From NCBI GenBank assembly GCA_004295085.1, contig SHNF01000005.1:124001-188000 (forward strand): a DNA stretch of 64,000 nt, read 5' to 3'. The stretch is from Planctomycetota bacterium. Lineage in GTDB: Bacteria; Planctomycetota; UBA1135. Shown one piece after another: positions 46,789-55,903 of this stretch. A program made the translations under genes and the position numbers. Every line of letters starts with the position of its first letter. Positions within the stretch are counted from its first letter, which is position 1. The notes below the pieces were generated by a model. It saw only the letters and a program-made list of their open reading frames with translations. It searched no databases and was not told the origin of the DNA.

Positions 46789-48597
46789 CTACAAGACGCG
46801 CCGCAGGTGGTTCTGGATGCGGTGTGCGAGACCCAGATTGAGGCCGGGAAGGGCGGCGAGCTCGGCCGGGTCGGCGTCGCGGATGCGCGTCAGGTCGCCG
46901 CCGAAGCCCTCCAGCAGCATCTTCCCTTTTCTGGGGCCGACCCCGGCGATCTCCTCCAGGATCAGGCGCACAGGGTCGCGCCGGTTGCGGTGGTACGTGA
47001 TCGCGAAGCGGTGCGCCTCGTCGCGGACCCGCTCCAGGAACAGGCGCTCGGGATTGCCGCGCTGGAGCAGGATCGGCTCCGCGCGCGCCGGAAGGAAGAT
47101 CCGCTCCTCGGCGGCCGCCGGACCGCGCCCAGGCCGGGCCTTCGCCAGCGCGATCAGCGGCACGCGCAGGCCGGACTCCTCGGCCGCGCGCAGGCCGGCG
47201 TCGAGCTGCAGCCTGCCGCCGTCGAGCACCACCAGGTCGGCGACGCCTTCCTCGTCGGCGCGCGCGAGCACGCGGCCCAGCACCTCGGACATGGCGGCGA
47301 AGTCGTCGTTGCCGACCCCGCCGCCGACCAGGTAGCGCCGGTACTGGTCGCGGGCGGGCCTGCCCTCCACGAAACGCACCTTCGACGCCACGCGCTCGGC
47401 CCCTTGCAGGTGGCTCACGTCGATGCAGTCCACGACCGCCGGCGGGTCGTAGTGCGTCAGCTCGCTCAGGCGGGCCGCCACCACCGGCCACGGCGCGCCC
47501 GGCTCGGCGCCGGCCTGGGCGCGGGCGTTGCTCTCCGCCAGGCGCAGCAGCGCGCGCTTCTCGCCGCGCGCGGCGCTGGCGAGCCGTACCGGCGCCTGCG
47601 CGCGCTCGCTCAGCCAGGACTCCAGCGCGTCGCTCTCCTCCGGCAGCTCCGGCACCAGGACCTCGGGCGGGATCTCGGCCGCTTCGTCCCGGTACACGGC
47701 GCTGACGATCTCGGCCACGTCGGCGGCGAGGTCGCTGCGCAGCGGGGTACGGCCGTAGCGTGTATCGACCCAGTCGCCGTCGCGGTACTGCAGCAGCGCG
47801 AACTGGCCGCGCTCGTCCACGCCCAGCACGTCGAAGTCCCGGCCCGCCTCCAGGCGCACCTTCTGCGGCGCACTCAGCGCCTCCAGCGCGCGCACGCGGT
47901 CGCGCGCCCGCGCGGCGGTTTCGTACTCCAGGCGCGCGGACGCCTCCTGCATGCGCCGCCGCTCCGCCGCCAGCAGCGCGGCGACGTCGCCCTGCAGCAC
48001 CGCGCGCGCGCCTGCCACTGCGCGCTGGTAGTCGCCGGCCTCGACCAGGCCGACGCAGGGGCCGTCGCACAGGCGGATGTCGTACTTGAGGCAGGGGCGG
48101 GCGCGGTTGGCGAAGGTGTGGTCGCTGCAGTCGCGCAGGCCGAAGGCCCGCTGCAGCAGGCGCTTGGTGGTGCGGGCCGCGCCCGAGGTGCCGTACGGGC
48201 CGTAGTACTCGCCCGGACCGCTGCGCCGCCGCGCCAGGCCGATGCGCGGGAAGTCGTGGCTGGTGTCCAGGTGCACCAGCAGCCAGGCCTTGTCATCCTT
48301 GAGCTGGACGTTCAGCGGCGGCTGGAAGCGCTTGACCAGCCGGTCCTCGAGCAGGATCGCCTCCTTCTCGTTGTCCGTGATCCGGAACTCGGCGCTGGCG
48401 CAGCGGTCCAGGAGCGCTGCCACCTTGAAGCGGCCGTCGGCGCCGGACTTGCGGTACACCGCGACCCGCCGGCGCAGGTCCTTGGCCTTGCCGACGTAGA
48501 GCACCTTGCCGGCGGCGTCACGGAACATGTACACCCCCGGCCGCGCCGGCGCGGCGCGCAGCTGCCCGTCGAAGCTCGCGTTCTCGATCCTGGCCAC
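46789..48597 (-). CDS. uvrC: excinuclease ABC subunit C
   Basis: Dual-incision nuclease of nucleotide excision repair. The N-terminal GIY-YIG domain (GVYMFRDAAGKVLYVGKAKDLRRRV, about residues 20-44, shown here in two pieces in the family) is followed by a Cys-bearing segment (CLKYDIRLCDGPC), the UVR UvrB-binding helices near 210-245, the RNase H-like C-terminal nuclease (CIDVSHLQG, VVLDGGRLQL) and two helix-hairpin-helix motifs at the end (IAGVGPRKGKML, LPGLNLGLA). Length is 602 aa. uvrB is at 55904-57892, not adjacent; uvrA is not in this window. Confidence 0.95.
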   Translation of the reverse strand: MARIENASFDGQLRAAPARPGVYMFRDAAGKVLYVGKAKDLRRRVAVYRKSGADGRFKVAALLDRCASAEFRITDNEKEAILLEDRLVKRFQPPLNVQLKDDKAWLLVHLDTSHDFPRIGLARRRSGPGEYYGPYGTSGAARTTKRLLQRAFGLRDCSDHTFANRARPCLKYDIRLCDGPCVGLVEAGDYQRAVAGARAVLQGDVAALLAAERRRMQEASARLEYETAARARDRVRALEALSAPQKVRLEAGRDFDVLGVDERGQFALLQYRDGDWVDTRYGRTPLRSDLAADVAEIVSAVYRDEAAEIPPEVLVPELPEESDALESWLSERAQAPVRLASAARGEKRALLRLAESNARAQAGAEPGAPWPVVAARLSELTHYDPPAVVDCIDVSHLQGAERVASKVRFVEGRPARDQYRRYLVGGGVGNDDFAAMSEVLGRVLARADEEGVADLVVLDGGRLQLDAGLRAAEESGLRVPLIALAKARPGRGPAAAEERIFLPARAEPILLQRGNPERLFLERVRDEAHRFAITYHRNRRDPVRLILEEIAGVGPRKGKMLLEGFGGDLTRIRDADPAELAALPGLNLGLAHRIQNHLRRVL

Positions 48598-48623
48598 GGA
48601 AACGCGTACAGCCTACCGCGATC

Positions 48624-51600
48624 TCAGCGCCGGCCCGGCGGCTCCAGGCGCAGGCGGCGCAGCGCCTCGAGCAGGCTCTGCACCAGCAGCTCGGACAAAC
48701 GCGGATCCCGTGCGCGCTCCGGGCCCTTGCCCTTCGGCGGTGGCAGGATCATGCCTCCCAGGTAGCGCGAGCGGGTTACAGGCACTCCGCTGGGCGTCCG
48801 GATCACGGCGGCGCAATCGAAATGGTAGGGACCGACCTGGTGTGTCTCCGCGAAGGTCCCGCGGTACAAGCCGGCGCCATCGTGCAGTTGCATGTTCTGC
48901 GTGTGGCCGTCCGGCAGGATCACCCGTACCCGGATCGGCTCCTCCACCGCCGCCGGCACACCGTAGAGGGTCGGCGACAGCGTGATCTCCATCGGCGCCC
49001 CCGCTGCGAACCCGCGCTGCACCAGCCGGCCACCGAGCCGCAGGTTGCTGAACGCGCGTCCGATCACCGAGTAGTGGAGCGTCGCACCCTCTCCCGGGCG
49101 CGTGTCGTTGGCCACCCAGACCTCCCAGGGCCCCAGGTGCGCGCTCGGCTGCTCCGGCACGGGCGGCAGCGGCACCCGGTAGCAGAGATGACTGCCCCGG
49201 ACGACGTAGCGAGTTCCCGGGTAATCCTCCAGCGTGTCGGGCAGGATGACGGCGCCGCTCGGCATCTTCAGCCAGGTCCGGAGGTACTTCGGAAAGGACG
49301 GCCCCTCGCGGAACGTGACGATGAAGTCTGCGAACAGGTCGGTCTCGGCCGTGCGCACCAAGGAGAAGCCGCTCTCGCCGCCCTCGAGCTGGCGGATCGG
49401 ATCCTCCAGCATGGACCAGTCGGCCTCGTCCGAGAGGATCTGCACGAACAGCTTCTGGAGCAGGAACTCCTTGGCCGCGGCGACGTCTCCGGTCACGAGC
49501 GCGGAGCCGCCCGTCTCCGATGCCGCGGCCACCACCGAGGCCATGAGCTGGTCCAGACCGAAGCCGACCGAATACAGGCGCTGCGCCGGCACCTGGGACA
49601 GGATCTCGGCCTTCGCCTCCTCGATCGTCGCGCCCTCGTTCTCGCGCCCATCGGTCAGGACCACGATGGCGCGACGCGTTGCGGTTCCATCCTCCAGCAC
49701 CGCGCTTCCAAGCAGCATGCCGGCGCCGATCGAAGTGGAGCCCGAGGGGTGCAAAGGCCCGGCGGTGCCCTGGGCCAGTACGCTGCGCACCGCCTGCCGT
49801 CCGGCGCCGTCCGGCTCCGGACCCGCCGCGGCGAGCGGCACCAGGACGTCACCGTCGCCGGCGCTGGAATGCGCGTTGAAACGCACCAGCGCGATGCCGT
49901 CGGTGCCGCGCAGCAGCGAAGTGTACAGATCCACGGCGAAGATGGCGTGATCGATCTTGTGCTGCCCCTCTTCTCCGGTCTCCCCCGACATGCTGCCGGA
50001 GCGATCGATGACCAGCACGCTGTCCACCGGAACCGGGGCGACGGCTCGCGCGCGCAGCGGGACGACCCGCTCCGCCGCGTTCGGATCGCTGGTCACCAAC
50101 CGGAACTCGCCGGTGAATTCCGCTCCCGGCTCATCCGGAGCGGTGAACTTCAGGTACACGTCGCGCGTCTGGTTGCCGGGAACCTGGAACTCCAGCTCGT
50201 CGCTGATGGTGTCGACGAACGCGAACGGGCCGGTCAGCTCGTGCGCATACACGTCCAACGCCAACGGGCACGGTCCGGAGTTGTTCCGCAGCCGCAGCCG
50301 GCGGTACATGGTCAGCCCAGCCGCCACGTCCCCGAAGTCCAGCTCGGCCGGACTGATGTCGGCCGCAGCCCGTGGCCGGTGTACGGTCACGCGCAGGGGC
50401 AGGACGACATCCGTGCCGCCATCGACCCGCACCCGCAGGTCTCCCGCGATCTCCCGCTGCGGAACGGTCGATGGCAGATCCAGGGGGCCGAACGTCACCG
50501 TCACGCGCGCGAGCTGCCCGGGCACCAACCCGCCTTCGGCGATGAGCGTGCCGGGCGGCATCCCGAACGGCTGCAACTCGGCCGTTACCTCTCCGATCGA
50601 GGATTCCAGCGCCACCTCTCCGAACACGTCGCCCAGGTTGGCGATCCGGAACCGGAGCGTCGCCGTCGCGCCACTGCACAGGTCGCCGAAGTCCAGCTCG
50701 TCGACGTCGGCCACCACGTGCGGGCCGTCCGGCAGGTGCGGCCGCAGCACCGCATGCGCCCTCTCGATGCACACGAAGCAGAACGGCCGTGCCTGGACGC
50801 GCATCCGGCACTTGAAAGCCGGCCGGAACAGGTCGCAGTGGTGGTACTGGGCACCCTCGAACAGTCCGATCTCGTCCGCGGCATCCAGCGGATTCGACTC
50901 GGGCGGGCAGTCGCCGCAGTCGGGATTGCGGGCCGTCGGCACGGGCGTGTCCGCATCGATGAGATGACCCCACTTCACCTGCGAGCGCGTTTCGGCCAGG
51001 CTCGGCGGGAATCCGTGCTGCGCGCGGGTGATGTTCGCCTCCCACGGCTCCAGCCCGGGGAACGGGTGGTCATGCCCTTCCTCGCCGCAGTTGTCCCAGT
51101 ACGGGTACTCGTCGGCCAGGCCGAAGGCCGAGTGTCCCAGCTCGTGCAGGGCCGTGTTGGCCCAGTCCCCGGCCACGGTCGCGATGGCGATCCGGCCGCC
51201 GCCGGCTCCGCCGAGCGTCGAGCTGTTGACGACCACGATGGCGATATCCCACTCCGCCACCTCGTCGTCGCAGACCTCCGCCGCCAGCCAGCTATCGAAG
51301 TGCATGAGCCGGCGGATGGCCACCGGAAAGCCCGTGCAGAAGCTCGAGTCAAAGAAGGTGTCGGCCTCGGTGCCGTCCCCGTCGCAACTCTCCGGGTCGT
51401 CGGTGCCGGCGTCGTCCGACTCGATGTTCACCCGGTGCACATTGATGCCGGGCAGGAGCCCGCGGAACCAGGGATCGCCCTGCAACACCCCCACGAACTC
51501 GTCGCAGCGCTCATTGAAGTCGTCCTGCTGCCCATCCGTGAAGCCCTCGGCCAGCAGCACGATGTTGAAGCGCGCCGCGTTGCTTCCGTTGTTCAGGATC

Positions 51601-51638
51601 CGGGTCGAGCCGACCACCCTACCGTTGTCTCGCGACAT
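48624..51638 (-). CDS. M64 (IgA-type) metallopeptidase fused to beta-sandwich and vWA domains
   Basis: 1004 aa. Residues about 15-290 are an M64 peptidase: NIVLLAEGFTDGQQDDF, then the zinc motif LHELGHSAFGLADEY with His165, Glu166 and His169. Two beta-sandwich segments of the HYDIN/ASH or choice-of-anchor type lie at about 300-430 and 435-535 (repeated LDFGD). A vWA domain starts near 540 with MIDAS DRSGSM (Asp545) and TDGRENEG near 655. A C-terminal beta region follows. I see no signal peptide or anchor, although the domains look extracytoplasmic. GGAGG precedes the ATG. The 51661 gene is 22 bases upstream. Confidence 0.85.
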   Translation of the reverse strand: MSRDNGRVVGSTRILNNGSNAARFNIVLLAEGFTDGQQDDFNERCDEFVGVLQGDPWFRGLLPGINVHRVNIESDDAGTDDPESCDGDGTEADTFFDSSFCTGFPVAIRRLMHFDSWLAAEVCDDEVAEWDIAIVVVNSSTLGGAGGGRIAIATVAGDWANTALHELGHSAFGLADEYPYWDNCGEEGHDHPFPGLEPWEANITRAQHGFPPSLAETRSQVKWGHLIDADTPVPTARNPDCGDCPPESNPLDAADEIGLFEGAQYHHCDLFRPAFKCRMRVQARPFCFVCIERAHAVLRPHLPDGPHVVADVDELDFGDLCSGATATLRFRIANLGDVFGEVALESSIGEVTAELQPFGMPPGTLIAEGGLVPGQLARVTVTFGPLDLPSTVPQREIAGDLRVRVDGGTDVVLPLRVTVHRPRAAADISPAELDFGDVAAGLTMYRRLRLRNNSGPCPLALDVYAHELTGPFAFVDTISDELEFQVPGNQTRDVYLKFTAPDEPGAEFTGEFRLVTSDPNAAERVVPLRARAVAPVPVDSVLVIDRSGSMSGETGEEGQHKIDHAIFAVDLYTSLLRGTDGIALVRFNAHSSAGDGDVLVPLAAAGPEPDGAGRQAVRSVLAQGTAGPLHPSGSTSIGAGMLLGSAVLEDGTATRRAIVVLTDGRENEGATIEEAKAEILSQVPAQRLYSVGFGLDQLMASVVAAASETGGSALVTGDVAAAKEFLLQKLFVQILSDEADWSMLEDPIRQLEGGESGFSLVRTAETDLFADFIVTFREGPSFPKYLRTWLKMPSGAVILPDTLEDYPGTRYVVRGSHLCYRVPLPPVPEQPSAHLGPWEVWVANDTRPGEGATLHYSVIGRAFSNLRLGGRLVQRGFAAGAPMEITLSPTLYGVPAAVEEPIRVRVILPDGHTQNMQLHDGAGLYRGTFAETHQVGPYHFDCAAVIRTPSGVPVTRSRYLGGMILPPPKGKGPERARDPRLSELLVQSLLEALRRLRLEPPGRR

Positions 51639-51660
51639 ATGCCGGTTCCTCCAGGGACTC

Positions 51661-52143
51661 TCAACGGGCCCGCTCGTCTCCCTTCCTGTCCGGTCGCGCC
51701 TGCAGCCGGAACTTGGCCAGCTCCGTGACCTCCAGCCCGGCTCCTCGGGTCAGCCGTTGGAAGGGGTTGGGGCTGGCGAGCAGGCGCACCGAGGCAATCC
51801 TCGGATCGTCGGGCACGAGCAGGTCGAGCAGGAACTCCTCCGGACCCGACGCCACGCGCGCAACCTCACCCTTATCTCCGAACACCTCGGAGCTCACCGG
51901 CAGCGCCTCCAACACGCGCCGGCGGTGCAGGACCTCCCCTTCCACGGTCACCGCTTCGTACCATACGCCTTGCAGGATCTGGCCCTGGCGCGGCTCCAGG
52001 AGTTCAGCGTCTGACAGCGCCTTCGCCGGCAGGCGGATCTGTTTCACCAGTTCCCAACTGCCCCGCCGCCATCGTAGCCGCAGCCGCAGCGCCGGACCCG
52101 GCGTGCCCTTCCTGCCGCTCGCATGTGCGCGATGTTCGGGCAT
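51661..52143 (-). CDS. small protein of unknown function coupled to the M64-vWA gene
   Basis: 160 aa, no signal peptide. After a basic N-terminus (residues 1-30) comes a compact, probably beta-rich region with LLDLLVPDDPRIASVRLLA and ending RPDRKGDERAR. No motif I recognise. The gap to the M64-vWA gene is 22 bases with the same orientation, so the pair is probably one transcription unit, and the small protein may be a partner, chaperone or inhibitor of the peptidase. That relation is inferred from position only. Divergent from the 52193 gene. Confidence 0.65.
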   Translation of the reverse strand: MPEHRAHASGRKGTPGPALRLRLRWRRGSWELVKQIRLPAKALSDAELLEPRQGQILQGVWYEAVTVEGEVLHRRRVLEALPVSSEVFGDKGEVARVASGPEEFLLDLLVPDDPRIASVRLLASPNPFQRLTRGAGLEVTELAKFRLQARPDRKGDERAR

Positions 52144-52192
52144 GTGCGCATGCTAGCAGGGCGCTGGAGCGCCCATCCGGCCTCCGAAACCG

Positions 52193-52606
52193 GTGCGCGC
52201 GCATTCCCAACAAGCCGCCGTGGTCGCCGCAATCCTCGCCGGCACGCTGGCCATGCTCGTGCTGAGCTGGCTGCCCTTGCTCGGTCCCCTTCTCGCCGGC
52301 TTCATCGCCGGACTGGCGGCGCAAGGCGGCGGCAGCAAGGGTGCGGCCGCCGGCACGATCAGCGGCGCCCTGGCCGGGCTCATCCTGGGCGGTCTCATCG
52401 CTCTCCTCGCCACGGCGCTGGGCGAGCTGCTGCGCCAACCCTTCCCTCCGCACTCCTGGGACTGGGACCTGCCCGTGCGCATCCACGCGCACATCGCCGG
52501 CGGCCTGCTGGTGCTCGGGCACTGCCTCTACTTCAGCCTGCTCGGCGCGCTCGGCGGCTGGATCGGCGGCACGCTGGTGCGCCGGCGGCCGGCGCGGACC
52601 GGCTAG
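52193..52606 (+). CDS. small polytopic membrane protein (glycine/alanine-rich spans)
   Basis: 137 aa with about four hydrophobic segments: residues 8-28 and 30-45, a Gly/Ala-rich one near 50-72, and 100-128 near the C-terminus. The spans are GG/GAxxG-rich (LLAGFIAGLAAQGGGSKGAAAG), reminiscent of DUF5518-type small membrane proteins; that family name is a weak suggestion. It starts with GTG and its stop overlaps the convergent CBS-domain gene. Function unknown. Confidence 0.65.
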   Translation: MRAHSQQAAVVAAILAGTLAMLVLSWLPLLGPLLAGFIAGLAAQGGGSKGAAAGTISGALAGLILGGLIALLATALGELLRQPFPPHSWDWDLPVRIHAHIAGGLLVLGHCLYFSLLGALGGWIGGTLVRRRPARTG

Positions 52607-53139
52607 CGGGCCGGGCGGCGGGCCGGCGCAGGCGCGGCGGCTTCTTCCGCGCGCGGCCGGCAGATCCAGCTCAGCGCCTGCGCCAGCTCCGACGCGCCGG
52701 GCTGGCCGGCGCGCGCCAGATCGGCGAGCGACAGGATGCCGACCAGGCGGCCGTCCTCGTCCACAACCGGGAGGCGGCGCACCTGGCGGGCCTGCATCAG
52801 CAGCAAGGCGCTGGCTGGGTCGACGCCCGGGGTGCAGGTCACGACGTCGCCGGACATCGCCGCGGACACCGTGAGCTGGTGCAGGTTGGCGCCTTGCGTG
52901 TACGCCGCCATGCACAGGTCCCGGTCCGTGACCACTCCGACGAGGATCCCGTCCTCGGCCACCACCGGAACGCAGCCGACGTCGTGCTCCCACATGATCC
53001 GCGCCGCGTTGTTCATGCTGTCGCCCGGACGGCAGGTCTGCACGAGCGGCGTCATCAGCCGCTCCACGCGCTCCGGCGCGGCCAGGGCCGTTCCCGGCGC
53101 CGTCTCCGGCTGCGACGAAGCGGATCCGCGCTTGGGCAT
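52603..53139 (-). CDS. two-CBS-domain protein
   Basis: 178 aa with a tandem CBS pair: about residues 25-80 (RLMTPLVQTCRPGDSMNNAA, VVAEDGILVGVVTDRDL) and 88-145 (AAMSGDVVTCTPGVDPASAL, VVDEDGRLVGILSLADLA). The C-terminus is Ala/Pro/Arg-rich. Such Bateman modules bind adenosyl nucleotides and sense energy or redox state. The flanks (SRPBCC and ferritin-like proteins) suggest a general stress role. Its stop overlaps that of the 52193 gene. Confidence 0.88.
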   Translation of the reverse strand: MPKRGSASSQPETAPGTALAAPERVERLMTPLVQTCRPGDSMNNAARIMWEHDVGCVPVVAEDGILVGVVTDRDLCMAAYTQGANLHQLTVSAAMSGDVVTCTPGVDPASALLLMQARQVRRLPVVDEDGRLVGILSLADLARAGQPGASELAQALSWICRPRAEEAAAPAPARRPAR

Positions 53140-53238
53140 GATTCTCCTCCCGCTGGCTCCTGGCTGCTCTTACGCCGCCGCCGCGCCGTTGGGCGCCTGT
53201 TCTGCTGCGGGCGCGGTGGCCCGGGGCGGGACCCGCGG

Positions 53239-53712
53239 CTACGCAGGTCTCTGCACTTCGCCGCCGGCCACGGTGCCGCGCCAGGCGCCGGTCTCGCGGC
53301 CGCGGCTCTCGATGAACCCCTTGTAGCGCTTGAGGTCGCCCTCGATGCGCGCGGACACGAGCCCCAGCGCGCTGCCGGTGCTCTCCATCGCCCCCACCGG
53401 CTCGTACTCCAGATGCAGGGTCACGCGCGTCTCGCCGCTGCCCTGGGGGGCGAAGCGCACGGTGCCGTGGTTGCGGGCGCCGCTGGTGCTCCTCCAGGCG
53501 ATCACCTGATCGGGCACCTGCTCGGTGATCTCTGCGGTCCACTCCACGTCCTTGCCGCCGATGGAGGCGCGCCACAGCAGGCGCTTGGCGTCCAGCTGCT
53601 GCACGGCCTTGACGCCCTCCATGAACTGTGGGAAGTCCTCGAACTGCGTCCACTGGTTGTACGCGACGCGCACCGGGACATCCACGTCGATGCTGGTCTC
53701 CACTTCCGCCAT
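53239..53712 (-). CDS. SRPBCC (START-like) superfamily protein
   Basis: 157 aa from ATG 53710-53712. Residues 3-150 match the polyketide-cyclase/dehydrase-like pattern VETSIDVDVPVRVAYNQWTQ, FEDFPQFMEGV, then DVEWTAEITEQVPDQVIAW and GTVRFAPQGSGETRVTLHL. The fold encloses a hydrophobic ligand pocket, but the ligand is unknown. An ATG 12 codons earlier (53748) has a GGAG site, while the chosen start has AGGAG eight bases upstream and agrees with the family N-terminus; both could be used. Sits among small stress-type genes. Confidence 0.8.
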   Translation of the reverse strand: MAEVETSIDVDVPVRVAYNQWTQFEDFPQFMEGVKAVQQLDAKRLLWRASIGGKDVEWTAEITEQVPDQVIAWRSTSGARNHGTVRFAPQGSGETRVTLHLEYEPVGAMESTGSALGLVSARIEGDLKRYKGFIESRGRETGAWRGTVAGGEVQRPA

Positions 53713-53943
53713 GGGGATGGTCTCCTGAACCTCTCCTGCTTCACCCATGCTCTCCTACGCCGCTCGCCGGTGCTGGTGCCGGAAACAAGCACACGGCTCA
53801 GGCCCGGCTTTTCGGCGCCGCGACGCTCCCGGCGCCGTAGGAAGGCACCGAGGCCGGCGTGAACGCGCAGCCGCTGGTCCTCTCAGGGACGAGGATCCTG
53901 CGCTCCATCTGCGAACGGCCACCCGCAACCGAGGACGTCTCCC

Positions 53944-54537
53944 GTGAACAAGGACCAGGTGAAGGAGCTGCTACTGCAGGCACTGGAAACCGAAGCCGGC
54001 GGCGTGCAGATCTACACGGCGGCGCTCGAGTGCGCCGAGAACGAGGAGCTGCGCCAGGAATGGGCGGAATACCTGGAGCAGACGCGCGAGCACGAGGAAA
54101 CGCTGCGCAACATTCTGGCCGAGCTGGAGATCGACCCGGAGGAAGAGACCCCCGGCCGCCAGGTGGTGCGCCACCTCGGCGAGTCCTTGCTGAAGGCGAT
54201 GGAGATGGCGATCCAGTCCGGCGACCGCGCCGGCGCCCAGCTGGTCGCCTCGGAGTGCGTGGTCCTGGCCGAGACCAAGGATCACCACAACTGGGGTCTG
54301 CTCGGGGAGATCGCCCAGCAGTCCAAGGGCGCGCTGGCGCAGGCCTTGAAGGAGACCTACGAAGACATCGAAGAGCAGGAGGACCAGCACCTCTACCACA
54401 CCCGCGGCTGGAGCCGCGAGCTGTGGATGGAAAGCCTGGGTCTGCCCGCGGTCCTGCCCCCGCCCGAGGAGGAGAAGGACGTGAAGAGCGCCATCGGGGC
54501 CGAGCGCGCCAAGAAGGCGCGCAAGAAGATGCTGTGA
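53944..54537 (+). CDS. ferritin-like four-helix protein
   Basis: 197 aa, GTG start. Two ferritin-like helical pairs: residues 4-60 (LLLQALETEAGGVQIYTAA, then EYLEQTREHEETLRNIL) and about 75-150 (SLLKAMEMAIQSG, EIAQQSKGALAQALKETY, EDQHLYHTRGW). The ligand pattern includes Glu17, Glu50 and His49, and a later EQEDQHLYH. A Lys/Arg-rich tail ends it. Probably a di-iron or metal-storage protein, possibly linked to oxidative stress. Single plus-strand gene with 195 bases upstream (53749-53943) in which I see no other gene. Confidence 0.75.
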   Translation: MNKDQVKELLLQALETEAGGVQIYTAALECAENEELRQEWAEYLEQTREHEETLRNILAELEIDPEEETPGRQVVRHLGESLLKAMEMAIQSGDRAGAQLVASECVVLAETKDHHNWGLLGEIAQQSKGALAQALKETYEDIEEQEDQHLYHTRGWSRELWMESLGLPAVLPPPEEEKDVKSAIGAERAKKARKKML

Positions 54538-54592
54538 GCGCGCACAGGCCGGGCCGCGCCCGGCGCTCCTGCCGCTGCCGGTGACGGCAGGG

Positions 54593-55075
54593 TCAGTCCT
54601 GCGGCTTCTGCCGCATGTGCTCGGCCCCGCGCCGGTCGATCTCCTCCGGCGCGAGGTCCTCCTTGTGCGTGGAGATGCTCCACACGTGTCCGAAGGGGTC
54701 CCGGAAGGTGCCGGAGCGGTCGCCGTAGAACTGGTCGGCCACGGGCCGCAGGACCTCGGCGCCGGCGGCCACCGCGCGCCGGCCCAGCGCGTCCACGTCC
54801 TCCACGTACAGGTACAGGCTCACCGGCGATCCGCCGTACGCCTGCGGGCTGCGGAAGCCCAGCTCCGGGTACTCATCCGCCAGCATCACCACCGAGTCTC
54901 CGATCTGGATCTCGGCGTGCCCGATCCTGCCGCCCGGGTCGGCGTAGCGCATGCGCTCCACGGCGCCGAAGGCCTGCTTGTAGAAGTCCAGCGCCCTGGC
55001 CGCGCCGTTCACGATCAGGTAGGGAGTTACTGTGTAGTAACCCTCCGGCACGGGCTTCACCTGTGGCTTGTTCAT
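54593..55075 (-). CDS. VOC (glyoxalase/bleomycin-resistance) superfamily protein, PhnB-like
   Basis: 160 aa with the VOC pattern: TVTPYLIVNGAARALDFYKQAFG at the N-terminus (given here in two halves in the family), GHAEIQIGDSVVMLADE, SLYLYVEDVDAL and DRSGTFRDPFGHVWSI near residues 115-130. His and Glu of the metal site are present (GHAE, FGHVWS). Relatives include glyoxalase, dioxygenase and PhnB-like proteins of unknown substrate. ATG 55073-55075 was chosen because it begins the domain; longer readings enter the mgtC-like gene region. Confidence 0.82.
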   Translation of the reverse strand: MNKPQVKPVPEGYYTVTPYLIVNGAARALDFYKQAFGAVERMRYADPGGRIGHAEIQIGDSVVMLADEYPELGFRSPQAYGGSPVSLYLYVEDVDALGRRAVAAGAEVLRPVADQFYGDRSGTFRDPFGHVWSISTHKEDLAPEEIDRRGAEHMRQKPQD

Positions 55076-55137
55076 GGATTTGCTCTTTGGACTCGTGACT
55101 CCTGCGCCGCGCGCGCAGCCGTGCGCGCTTCTCCTGC

Positions 55138-55848
55138 TCAATCCCCGGTCGGGGCGACACGGAACTCCCGGATCTGGGGCATTTGCTTCAGGGTCTCGGC
55201 CAGAGCCCCGGCGGCGGCGGCGCGCTGGCTGCGGATGACCATGCGGTACTCGAAGAAACCGACGTCGGCGTCCAGGCGGTAGTTCAGGTTGGCGATGGTG
55301 AAGCCCTGCTCGGCCAGCAGCCGCCGCATCTCCGGCTCCGGCATCGCCGCGCCCCGCTCGAAACGCACGGTGAAATGCGCATAGAACTGGACCGGCATCC
55401 GGGTCTCGATCCAGCGGAACCCCGAGAGCGCGACGAAGGTCAGCGCGGTGGCGAGCAGCGCCGGGAAGAAGAAGCCGATGCCGATCAGGATGCCGATCGC
55501 CGCCGTGATCCAGATCGAGGCGGCGGTGGTCAGACCGCGCACAGTCAGGCCGTCCTTGATGATGACGCCGGCGCCGAGGAAGCCGATGCCGGTCATGATG
55601 CCCTGCGCCATGCGCGTCGGATCCAGCGTGATGCGGCCCTGCGCGACCTCCGGGAACCACATGCCTTCGTACACGGTGACCAGCATCAGCAGGCTGGTCG
55701 AGAGGCAGACCAGGGCGTGGGTGCGGAATCCGGCCGGACGGCCGCGGTAGCTGCGCTCCAGCCCGATCAGGCCGCCGATGCCGAGGGCGGCCCCCAGCCG
55801 CAGCGCGATGGCGAGGTAGACCTGGGCGTCGGATGGATCGGGAGGCAT
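55138..55848 (-). CDS. MgtC/SapB family membrane protein
   Basis: 236 aa. Five hydrophobic segments in the first 150 residues include the family block LGIGGLIGLERSYRGRPAG near residues 22-40 and GIGFLGAGVIIKDGLTVRGL near 90-109. A C-terminal ACT-like cytosolic domain (FTIANLNYRLDADVGFFEYR) follows. Members support growth in low magnesium or in acid; the exact role here cannot be read. Single gene between the VOC gene and uvrB. The start gives MPPDPSDAQVYLAIALRLG, normal for the family. Confidence 0.87.
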   Translation of the reverse strand: MPPDPSDAQVYLAIALRLGAALGIGGLIGLERSYRGRPAGFRTHALVCLSTSLLMLVTVYEGMWFPEVAQGRITLDPTRMAQGIMTGIGFLGAGVIIKDGLTVRGLTTAASIWITAAIGILIGIGFFFPALLATALTFVALSGFRWIETRMPVQFYAHFTVRFERGAAMPEPEMRRLLAEQGFTIANLNYRLDADVGFFEYRMVIRSQRAAAAGALAETLKQMPQIREFRVAPTGD

Positions 55849-55903
55849 GCGGCCGCGGACCCATGGTGCCGTGGAGCGCGCCGCACGTCCACGCCGCCGC
55901 CGC

